Shown: positions 8,473 to 18,200 of the stretch, one piece after another
How positions within the stretch are numbered: position 1 is the first letter of the stretch
Layout: each line of letters begins with the position of its first letter
NCBI RefSeq assembly: GCF_001553685.1
Contig: NZ_CP014264.1
Location: forward strand, 1,062,001-1,126,000
DNA: 64,000 bases
Direction of reading: 5' to 3'
From: Streptococcus sp. oral taxon 431
GTDB taxonomy: Bacteria; Bacillota; Bacilli; Lactobacillales; Streptococcaceae
Position numbers and translations under genes: made by a program
Notes under the pieces: generated by a model
Told to the model about the DNA's origin: nothing
Databases searched by the model: none
The model's input: the letters and a program-made list of their open reading frames with translations, nothing else

Positions 8473-9342
8473 GTGAAGGAAATCGTTAAAGAAAAGATTG
8501 TTTCTTTATTAGCTGGTGATGAAGAAATTCAGAGCGTTGAACAGTTGGGTGGAATGACTAATCAAAACTATTTGGTTAAAACATCCTCAAACCAGTACAT
8601 CGTTAAGTTTTTCGGTAAAGGTACGGATAAATTAATCGACCGCCAGAATGAAAAGTACAATCTTGAATTGTTGAAAGATTTAAAATTAGATGTAGAAAAT
8701 TATCTTTTCGATATTGAAGCAGGAATTAAGGTTAATCAGTACATTGAAAATGCTGAAACGCTTGATTCAACTATCATTAAAACCAAATTTGAAAAGATTG
8801 CGCCAATTCTACAAACGATTCATGCGTCTGGTAAAGAATTAAAAGGAGAGTTTGCTCCATTTGAGGAAATCAAAAAATATGAATCCTTGATTCAAGGAGA
8901 GATTTCCTATCCAAACTATGAAGCTGTCAGAAAATCGGTAATTTCTCTAAAAGACCAACTTGAAGAAATTGGAATTGAGAAGAAATCTTGTCATATTGAT
9001 TTGGTTCCAGAAAACTTTATTGAAGCGCCAGATGGACATCTCTACCTCATCGATTGGGAATATTCTTCCATGAATGACCCTATGTGGGACTTGGCAGCTC
9101 TCTTTCTAGAGTCTGAATTTACACCGGAAGAAGAGGAAGAATTTCTAGCTTATTACGAGAGTGAACAGACACCAGTTTCTAGGGAAAAAATTCGTATTTA
9201 TAAGATTTTACAAGACATTATTTGGAGCCTTTGGACTATTTACAAAGAAGAAAATGGTGCAGATTTTGGAGATTATGGAATTTCTCGTTATAATAGAGCT
9301 GTTAAAGGTTTGACATATTATGGAGGTTCAGATGAAAAATAA
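8473..9342 (+). CDS. licA: Choline kinase LicA
   Basis: 289 residues with GTG start and a strong GGAGG (8462-8466). LicA phosphorylates imported choline. The choline/ethanolamine kinase fold is shown by the N-terminal GGMTNQNYLVKT loop, the Brenner-type HIDLVPENF (catalytic Asp and Asn) and the metal-binding IDWEYSSMNDPMWDLA. It lies between tarJ and the choline permease, overlapping the latter by 11 bases. Phosphocholine on teichoic acids anchors choline-binding proteins in these species. Confidence 0.95.
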   Translation: MKEIVKEKIVSLLAGDEEIQSVEQLGGMTNQNYLVKTSSNQYIVKFFGKGTDKLIDRQNEKYNLELLKDLKLDVENYLFDIEAGIKVNQYIENAETLDSTIIKTKFEKIAPILQTIHASGKELKGEFAPFEEIKKYESLIQGEISYPNYEAVRKSVISLKDQLEEIGIEKKSCHIDLVPENFIEAPDGHLYLIDWEYSSMNDPMWDLAALFLESEFTPEEEEEFLAYYESEQTPVSREKIRIYKILQDIIWSLWTIYKEENGADFGDYGISRYNRAVKGLTYYGGSDEK

Positions 9343-10210
9343 AAATGGAGTTTCCTTTGGTCTACTATCAGGTGTATTCTGGGGATTAGGATTAACTATT
9401 AGTGCTTATATTTTTTCAATCTTTACAGAGCTGTCACCTTTTGTAGTAGCAGCAGCACACGACTTTCTTAGTATTTTTATCTTGCTAGGATATCTTTTAG
9501 TTAAAGAAGGAAAAGTACGTTTTTCAATCTTCTTGAACATTCGAAATGTTAGTGTCATTATTGGAGCATTATTAGCTGGGCCGATTGGTATGCAGGCCAA
9601 TCTCTATGCGGTTAAGTATATTGGTAGCTCTTTAGCTTCTTCGGTTTCAGCAATTTATCCTGCAGTTTCTGTCCTTCTGGCCTTCTTTATTTTAAAGCAC
9701 AAGGTTTCTAAGAATACAGTATTTGGAATTTTATTAATCATTGCAGGGATTATTGCTCAGACTTACAAGGTTGAACAAGTTAATTCCTTCTATATCGGAA
9801 TTCTGTGTGCCTTGATTTGTGCTCTTGCTTGGGGAAGCGAAAGTGTTCTAAGCTCATTTGCTATGGAAAGTGATCTCAGTGAACTCGAAGCCCTCTTGAT
9901 TCGACAAGTAACTTCCTTCCTGTCCTATCTTGTTATTGTTCTCTTCTCGCATCATTCATTTGCAGAAGTGGCAAATGGACAATTGTTGGGACTTCTGATT
10001 GTCTTTGCAGCATGTAATATGATTTCTTATCTAGCCTACTATATTGCTATTAATCGATTGCAGCCAGCAAAAGCAACAGGTCTAAATGTGAGTTATGTAG
10101 TATGGACTGTTTTGTTTGCAGCAATTTTCTTGGGCTCGCCCCTTAATTTACTGACCATCATTACTTCACTTATCGTAATGGCTGGTGTTTATATTATTAT
10201 TAAAGAATAA
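9332..10210 (+). CDS. licB: Choline permease LicB (DMT/EamA family)
   Basis: 292 residues with about ten transmembrane helices in two EamA halves, the drug/metabolite transporter architecture. By position and family it imports choline for LicA. The upstream ATG at 9320 is in frame, but GGAGG at 9322-9326 lies after it and is properly spaced from the ATG at 9332, so the shorter form (M-K-N-K-N-G-V) is chosen; it overlaps the end of licA, suggesting coupled translation. Confidence 0.92.
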   Translation: MKNKNGVSFGLLSGVFWGLGLTISAYIFSIFTELSPFVVAAAHDFLSIFILLGYLLVKEGKVRFSIFLNIRNVSVIIGALLAGPIGMQANLYAVKYIGSSLASSVSAIYPAVSVLLAFFILKHKVSKNTVFGILLIIAGIIAQTYKVEQVNSFYIGILCALICALAWGSESVLSSFAMESDLSELEALLIRQVTSFLSYLVIVLFSHHSFAEVANGQLLGLLIVFAACNMISYLAYYIAINRLQPAKATGLNVSYVVWTVLFAAIFLGSPLNLLTIITSLIVMAGVYIIIKE

Positions 10211-10222
10211 AGGAGAAAACGC

Positions 10223-10912
10223 GTGAAAGCGATTATCTTAGCAGCCGGATTGGGAACTCGTTTGAGACCCATGACAGAAAACACTCCCAAAGCATTGGTT
10301 AAAGTCAATCAAAAGCCATTGGTTGAATATCAAATTGAATTTTTAAAAGAACGCGGAATTGATGACATTATCATCGTTGTAGGTTATTTAAAAGAACAAT
10401 TCGACTATCTTAAAGAAAAGTACGGAGTTCGGTTGGTATTCAACGATAAGTATGCTGATTACAATAACTTTTACTCACTTTACTTGGTGAAAGAAGAGTT
10501 GGCTAACAGCTATGTTATTGATGCGGATAATTATCTTTTCAAGAATATGTTCCGCAATGATTTGACTCGTTCGACTTATTTCAGTGTTTATCGTGAAGAT
10601 TGTACCAACGAATGGTTCCTAGTTTACGGTGATGACTACAAAGTTCAAGATATTATTGTCGATAGCAAAAATGGACGCATCTTGAGTGGTGTATCATTCT
10701 GGGATGCTCCAACAGCTGAAAAGATTGTTGGTTTTATCGATGAAGCCTATGCAAGTGGCGAGTTTGTTGACCTCTATTGGGACAATATGGTTAAAGATAA
10801 TATCAAAGAACTAGATGTTTACGTAGAAGAGTTGGAAGAAAACTCTATCTATGAAATCGATAGTGTTAAAGATTATCAAAAATTAGAGCAGATTCTTTCT
10901 TCACAAAAGTAA
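10223..10912 (+). CDS. licC: CTP:phosphocholine cytidylyltransferase LicC
   Basis: 229 residues, GTG start behind AAGGAG. The nucleotidyltransferase signature LAAGLGTRLRPMTENTPKAL is at the N-terminus, and a metal-binding Asp follows in YVIDADNYLF. It makes CDP-choline, the donor used by LicD-type transferases for teichoic acid decoration; no licD gene is in this window. It is the last gene of the operon; no clear terminator follows before the pyr promoter 36 bases downstream. Confidence 0.94.
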   Translation: MKAIILAAGLGTRLRPMTENTPKALVKVNQKPLVEYQIEFLKERGIDDIIIVVGYLKEQFDYLKEKYGVRLVFNDKYADYNNFYSLYLVKEELANSYVIDADNYLFKNMFRNDLTRSTYFSVYREDCTNEWFLVYGDDYKVQDIIVDSKNGRILSGVSFWDAPTAEKIVGFIDEAYASGEFVDLYWDNMVKDNIKELDVYVEELEENSIYEIDSVKDYQKLEQILSSQK

Positions 10913-10948
10913 GCAACTTTTATGAACTGATACCTTACCTATTTTTAC

Positions 10949-10977
10949 TTGACTTTTCACGTTTGATACAGTATACT
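10949..10977 (+). promoter_or_regulatory. Promoter of the pyrK-pyrDB leader
   Basis: TTGACT (10949-10954), a 17-base spacer and TATACT (10972-10977), giving a start near 10984 and a leader of about 175 bases before pyrK. Confidence 0.85.
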
Positions 10978-10988
10978 AGTGAAAATTT

Positions 10989-11125
10989 AACCTTTAAGGG
11001 AAGTCCAGAGAGACTTACAAGGTGTCAGAGAAAAGAAACTACGATTGAAACAAGTAAGCAAGTGCTTATTTGCTACTTTTGTGTGAATATCTTAACTGAA
11101 ACCTTGCAATGCAAGGTTTTTCTTT
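10989..11125 (+). promoter_or_regulatory. PyrR-dependent attenuator leader of pyrK-pyrDB
   Basis: The leader contains AGTCCAGAGAGACTTACAAGG (around 11002-11022), which fits the conserved PyrR binding loop (UCCAGAGAGGCU...AAGG) of Bacillus and lactic acid bacteria pyr mRNAs, flanked by the pairing strands CCTTTAAGG and the region after ACAAGG. Downstream lies a terminator hairpin (11099-11107 with 11111-11119, stem AAACCTTGC) with a U run. In the known mechanism PyrR with UMP stabilises the first hairpin and lets the terminator form, so pyrK and pyrDB would be shut off when pyrimidines are plentiful. The antiterminator fold was not computed. Confidence 0.82.
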
Positions 11126-11159
11126 ATCTGATCCCCTTAAAATTTAAGGAGGAAAAGTT

Positions 11160-12909
<1,750 letters not shown>

Positions 12910-12938
12910 GTTTTATGTACCGAATTCAGTCTAAATTG

Positions 12939-12967
12939 TTTTGAAAGCGCCATTTTTCTGGTATAAT
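12939..12967 (+). promoter_or_regulatory. Promoter of ribF
   Basis: TATAAT at 12962-12967 with a TTGTTTTGAAA stretch at the -35 region. A start near 12974 falls almost on the ribF ATG at 12975, and no Shine-Dalgarno is present, so this promoter would give a leaderless or nearly leaderless ribF mRNA. Confidence 0.6.
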
Positions 12968-12974
12968 AAATACT

Positions 12975-13886
12975 ATGATTATTACAGTACCTATTAAAAC
13001 AGAAAAAGATATTGCAACACCAGGACCAAACGTCCTTGTACTTGGTTATTTTGATGGAGTTCACCTTGGACATCAAAAATTATTTGATATAGCTTCTAAC
13101 ATTGCTGCTGAAAAGCGCCAGGGAGTAGCTCTAGTAACTTTTAACGAATCACCAAAACTAACTCTGAATCAATATTCACCTGAACACTTATTGCATATTC
13201 TGAATGCTAGTGAACGTGAACGTCGATTGAAGCGAGCTGGAGTTGAGAGCTTGTATTTGATGGATTTCACTAGTCGAGTAGCAAATATGACTGCAAAAGA
13301 ATTCATTGATACCTACGTCAAGGAAGCAAAGGCAGATACGATTGTAGTTGGTTTTGACTATACTCTTGGTTCAGATAGAAAAACAGCTGAGGATTTAAAA
13401 GAACTCTTCCATGGTGAAGTGGTTGTTGTTCCACCAGTTGAGGACAAAAAGGGGAAAATTAGTTCAACGCGCATTCGCCAAGCCATTCTAGAAGGAGATG
13501 TAAAAGAAGCAGGCAAACTTTTGGGATTCCCTTTACCAACGAGAGGTGTAGTGGTTCACGGAAATGCTCGAGGTCGAACTATTGGCTTCCCAACAGCTAA
13601 TCTAGTCAACTTGGATCGGACATATATGCCAGCTGATGGTGTTTATGCTGTTGACGTTGAAATTCAAAGAAAAGTCTATCGTGGTATGGCGAGTCTAGGT
13701 AAAAATGAAACCTTTGATGGCGAAGAAGAGCGTTTTGAAGTTCATATCTTTGATTTTTCTGACGATATCTATGGGGAAACTGTCATCGTTTCCTGGTTGG
13801 ACCGTATCCGTGATATGGTAAAATTTGATAGTGTTGATCAATTAGTTAAGCAACTAGAAGAAGATGAAAAGATAGCTAGAAAATAA
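12975..13886 (+). CDS. ribF: Bifunctional riboflavin kinase / FAD synthetase RibF
   Basis: 303 residues. The N-terminal half is the FAD synthetase (FMN adenylyltransferase) with GYFDGVHLGHQKL and the SSTRIR motif; the C-terminal half is the riboflavin kinase with RGRTIGFPTANL. It converts riboflavin to FMN and FAD. No Shine-Dalgarno is visible before the ATG; the -10 box ends 7 bases before it. An FMN riboswitch is not present in the 65-base gap to pyrD. Confidence 0.95.
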   Translation: MIITVPIKTEKDIATPGPNVLVLGYFDGVHLGHQKLFDIASNIAAEKRQGVALVTFNESPKLTLNQYSPEHLLHILNASERERRLKRAGVESLYLMDFTSRVANMTAKEFIDTYVKEAKADTIVVGFDYTLGSDRKTAEDLKELFHGEVVVVPPVEDKKGKISSTRIRQAILEGDVKEAGKLLGFPLPTRGVVVHGNARGRTIGFPTANLVNLDRTYMPADGVYAVDVEIQRKVYRGMASLGKNETFDGEEERFEVHIFDFSDDIYGETVIVSWLDRIRDMVKFDSVDQLVKQLEEDEKIARK

Positions 13887-13901
13887 AATCAAAAAATAGT
13901 A

Positions 13902-13930
13902 GAGTTTGGGATTTTCTCAAACTCTTTTTT
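13902..13930 (+). terminator. Terminator after ribF
   Basis: Stem GAGTTTG (13902-13908) with CAAACTC (13918-13924) and a seven-T run. Confidence 0.85.
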
Positions 13931-13951
13931 AGATAGGGAATTAGCAATCTA

Positions 13952-14056
13952 ATACTCTTCAAAAATCAAATTCAAACCGCGTCAACGTCGCCTTGCCGTA
14001 CTCAAGTACAGCCTGCGGCTAGTTTCCTAGTTTGCTCTTTGATTTTCATTGAGTAT
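13952..14056. repeat. BOX element, A-C type without a B module
   Basis: About 105 bp with imperfect terminal inverted repeats (ATACTCTTCAAAAATC at the left, GATTTTCATTGAGTAT at the right). The boxA part includes CGTCAACGTCGCCTTGCCGT, one mismatch from the well-known BOX-PCR primer target; the boxC part includes CAGCCTGCGGCTAG and ends TTTGCTCTTTGATTTTC. The usual boxB modules are missing. BOX elements are non-autonomous repeats characteristic of pneumococcus and close relatives and are transcribed as stable stem-loops. It lies between ribF and the unknown membrane protein gene. Confidence 0.85.
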
Positions 14057-14086
14057 AAAAAATGTATTTTAAAAACTGATCAATTT

Positions 14087-14095
14087 TGATATAAT
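14087..14095 (+). promoter_or_regulatory. Extended -10 promoter of the 14123 gene
   Basis: TGaTATAAT 27 bases upstream of the ATG; no good -35 seen. Confidence 0.6.
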
Positions 14096-14122
14096 TTAAT
14101 TATCAAACTAAAGGAGGCACTT

Positions 14123-15088
14123 ATGTTTAAGGAAAAAAGAAATAAAGGATTTATTTCTGCCCTAGTCATTGCGCTGATTTTTTTGGCTTTGGCAGGATTG
14201 ATGGGATTTTTGGGGAATAAGCATAAAAACCCCACAAAAGAATTTGCCAGTGATAATTATTCAGGAGTTGAAGTACGGATGCCGGTTTATGATATCTATC
14301 CAGAGGTGGTAGGGGAAGTTGAAGGCGGAAGTGTACTTTATCTTGTCCAATATAGTAAGGACGGAGATGGAAAATATGCAGTAATCGAAGCTAGCGAGAA
14401 TGATGCCACAATTAAGAGTATCATGGAGCAAGCAGAGGCTGGAACTCTTTACGATTATCCAGCAACCATAATTGGAACTCAACTACAACCACTTGCTACC
14501 AAAAAGAATAAGTCAAGAAATAATCGTATTGTCGATTTATCAGGCTTTTTAAAGTCTATCCTTGAACCATCATCAGTTGTTTATCAAAATATGAATAGCA
14601 ATCTTTATTTAAGTACGACTGAACATGCCAATGATGGCTGGATATTTATCATTGGGGTGATTTTCTTTGGGGGAACAGGAGTATTTTTAGTAGTAAGTGC
14701 CTTTCTTATCCGGAAAAAAACGATTGCTTCTCTGGAAGAAATTTATCAAGCCTATCCAGAATTGCAAGGAAACGTTGAAAATATGGCTGGTTTAGCAGAC
14801 TTTTATGATGAAAATTTAAAAGTAATTCTCTATAAAAACCACCTCATCACCTACTATAAAGGAACGCAAGCTTTAGATCTAAGAGATGTAGACCATCTTT
14901 ATCTTGTAGAAACGAAGATTAATAAATCATTGTTTTCGAAAAAAATTTATCAATTTTGTTATATCCGTAAGAATGGCAAGAAAAAACAAGATATGGTTTT
15001 GAAATCAACAAAAACAGTTCAAGAAGAGCTTGAAGAACTTTGGAGTCTTATCTCAAAAAATTACCCTGATATTCAACTTGGAGTTTAA
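14123..15088 (+). CDS. Unknown membrane protein with two transmembrane segments
   Basis: 321 residues, not recognised. A first transmembrane helix lies at residues 10-31 after a basic N-terminus (K-E-K-R-N-K), a second at about 173-196 and is followed by R-K-K. This predicts an extracellular domain of about 140 residues between them and a cytoplasmic C-terminal domain of about 125 residues. Extracellular sequence has a YPEVVGEVEGGSVLYLVQY stretch; the C-terminal part is beta-rich (KVILYKNHLITYYKGTQALDLRDVDHLYLVET) and could be a PH-like fold, a guess. Good AAAGGAGG; own promoter and terminator. It precedes the giant adhesin gene but the terminator separates the two transcripts. Confidence 0.75.
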   Translation: MFKEKRNKGFISALVIALIFLALAGLMGFLGNKHKNPTKEFASDNYSGVEVRMPVYDIYPEVVGEVEGGSVLYLVQYSKDGDGKYAVIEASENDATIKSIMEQAEAGTLYDYPATIIGTQLQPLATKKNKSRNNRIVDLSGFLKSILEPSSVVYQNMNSNLYLSTTEHANDGWIFIIGVIFFGGTGVFLVVSAFLIRKKTIASLEEIYQAYPELQGNVENMAGLADFYDENLKVILYKNHLITYYKGTQALDLRDVDHLYLVETKINKSLFSKKIYQFCYIRKNGKKKQDMVLKSTKTVQEELEELWSLISKNYPDIQLGV

Positions 15089-15092
15089 AAAG

Positions 15093-15119
15093 AAAGCATC
15101 AAAATTTTGATGCTTTTTT
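15093..15119 (+). terminator. Terminator after the unknown membrane protein gene
   Basis: Self-complementary AAAGCATCAAAATTTTGATG arm pair followed by a T run. Confidence 0.8.
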
Positions 15120-15184
15120 AATATTTATTTAAGTGAATTACTATAAAATATCAAATCGTTTTACTTTTATTACTTTGTAAAAAA

Positions 15185-15193
15185 TGGTATGAT
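15185..15193 (+). promoter_or_regulatory. Extended -10 promoter of the giant adhesin gene
   Basis: TGgTATGAT about 55 bases before the ATG, with no convincing -35; AAGGAG (15235-15240) is 8 bases before the ATG. Confidence 0.5.
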
Positions 15194-15248
15194 AAAAGAT
15201 AGGGTAAAATACTATTTTTCCAAAATCCGAACTTAAGGAGAAAATAAT

Positions 15249-18200
15249 ATGTTTTTTAGACGTCAGGAAGGACGATATAGAGAAACAGACCGAGTAACGA
15301 GGTATAAATTGATCAAGTCAGGGAAACACTGGCTTCGAGCATCTACCTCTCTTTTTGGTTTGTTCAAGGTTCTTCGTGGTGGTATTGATACAGCTCAAGT
15401 TACAACAGAAGTCGTTGAAGATCGTGTTTCAACATCCCTAACTGGGCTTGATATCCTCAAGGGGATAGCTGCTGCGGGAACCGTCATAGGTGGAGGGATT
15501 GCGACTCAATCTCATGTCTATGCCAATGAACAGACTGCTGTTGAAAAAGTAGTTGAAGGTAAGGAAGTTCTCGCTAATGCGGACCAAGCTACCTTGGGAA
15601 CAGTTGGTCAAGATGATCAAGAAACACCAACTTCAGATACAACTTCTCAGTCATTAAGTGAGAGTGAATCAGTATCAGCGAGTGAATCTGCATCTGTATC
15701 AGCAAGCACAAGTGCGTCTGAGTCAGCCTCAACAAGTGCATCTGTATCAGTAAGCACATCAGCTTCAGAGTCGGCAAGTACCTCTGCATCTGAGTCAGCC
15801 TCAACGAGCGCTTCGGCTTCGGCATCGACAAGTGCATCTAAGTCAGCGTCAACAAGTATCTCTGCTTCATCAACTGTAGCAGGATCACAAACAGCTACGA
15901 AAGAAACTGTAACCGAAGCTGGCAAAGAAACAAGCTCGCTAACTGATAAAGTAGGTGAATCATCAGAAACGGCATCGACAACTTTAGAGGGCAAGGTAAC
16001 CCTTAATACCCTAATCTCTAAAGTAGAGAAAGTTTCAGATTCAACTACCAACTTCTCGTCTTCTGCAACAGATCTTGTAGCCACAACTGCCGCTACAGAA
16101 GCAACTGCTAAGAAGGTCGAAGAAGATCGTAAGAAACTTGCTAAACTTTCAGCTGAGATGGGTGAGTATCTTGCAAAAGCTGCTGGTTTGCCAAATACCG
16201 ATTCAGCTATCACTAAGGTGAATGCTGCTGTAGTAGAGATTGAAAAAGCACTTGCAGATCCGACAGCTGATTTGACAGCAGTCGTGCAAAAGGCAACTTC
16301 GGCTCGCAATGCTATCGCTAATGTTGTTTTGAACGCGAATTCAGATCAGCTGAATAACCTTAATGGTCAAGCTAATTCTCAAAGCGATGATACTAGATCA
16401 ATAGATCCCCAAAATCAGTCTAAACTTGATTCTGAAAAAGAAATTTTAGACCAAAATCTGTCTGAAGCAGAAATTCTAAAAAAACTAGCAAGTGATTATG
16501 CAGCGTCAGTTACTAATGCTGATCAAAAAGCAGTTATTGAACAAGCTATTGCTAATGTTCAGAAGGAGATCACTGCAAGTACTGATTTGCTTAGTACAAA
16601 TGCCAGTCTCCAATCCTATCCTGAGCAACGCAAGCGTTTAGGAGATTCCATTGATCAGTTGATAGCTTCTATGAATGCTGCTGGTTTTTCTGGCAATACG
16701 ACTGTAAATGGTGCTCCTGCAATTAGTGCCAGTTTAAACATTGCTAAAGGTCAGACAAAAGTTTATATAGGTGCCGGTAAAGATTCAAATAATATCCCAA
16801 TTTACTATAAATTGACAGTATCAAATAATGGATCAAAACTGACCTTTGTTTATACAATTACTTATGATAATCCTAAAACGTCGACTGTAGAAAAGCCTTC
16901 ATCCTTGTCTTATGGATATTCTATCTATAATACAGGAAAAGCTTATCAAACTATGTTTACGCTAGGGAAGGGATTAGGAACACCTTCAAGTGTAACAAAC
17001 TACATTACGGATTCTAGCGGTAAGCAAGTTGCTAATCCTCAGTCAAATACTACCCCTACCTTTACTATTGGAACTGGGAATTATACATGGTCAGATGGGT
17101 ACCAAATGAATGGGTATCAGGCTAAGCAGGGGTATGGTTTAACATCAACTTGGACTGTACCGATTACTGGAACGGATACATCTTTTACCTTTACCCCTTA
17201 CGCTGGTAGAACTAATGTATCTGGAACGAACTTTTTCAATAGTGGAGTAAAAGTAGTTGAATCTGAATCTAGTACAACCAGTCAGTCGCTTTCACAATCC
17301 AAGTCACTCTCAGTAAGTGCTAGTCAAAGCGCTTCGGTGTCAGCCTCAACAAGTGCCTCAGCTTCAGCGTCGACTAGCGCATCTAAGTCAGCGTCAACGA
17401 GTGCCTCAGCCTCAGCATCGACCAGCGCATCTAAGTCAGCTTCAACGAGTGCCTCAGCTTCAGCCTCGACAAGTGCATCTAAGTCAGCGTCAACAAGTGC
17501 GTCTAAGTCAGCCTCGACAAGTGCATCTAAGTCAGCTTCAACGAGTGCCTCAGCTTCAGCCTCGACAAGTGCATCTAAGTCAGCCTCGACAAGTGCGTCT
17601 AAGTCAGCCTCGACAAGTGCATCTAAGTCAGCGTCAACAAGTGCGTCTAAGTCAGCCTCGACAAGTGCATCTAAGTCAGCCTCGACAAGTGCGTCTAAGT
17701 CAGCCTCGACAAGTGCATCTAAGTCAGCGTCAACAAGTGCGTCTAAGTCAGCCTCGACAAGTGCATCTAAGTCAGCCTCAACGAGTGCCTCAGCTTCAGC
17801 CTCGACAAGTGCATCTAAGTCAGCCTCAACGAGTGCCTCAGCTTCAGCCTCGACAAGTGCATCTAAGTCAGCCTCGACAAGTGCATCTAAGTCAGCGTCA
17901 ACAAGTGCGTCTAAGTCAGCCTCGACAAGTGCATCTAAGTCAGCCTCGACAAGTGCGTCTAAGTCAGCCTCGACAAGTGCATCTAAGTCAGCGTCAACAA
18001 GTGCATCTAAGTCAGCCTCAACGAGTGCCTCAGCTTCAGCCTCGACAAGTGCATCTAAGTCAGCCTCAACGAGTGCCTCAGCTTCAGCCTCGACAAGTGC
18101 ATCTAAGTCAGCATCAACAAGTGCCTCAGCTTCAGCCTCGACAAGTGCGTCTAAGTCAGCGTCAACGAGCGCCTCAGCTTCAGCATCGACCAGCGCATCT

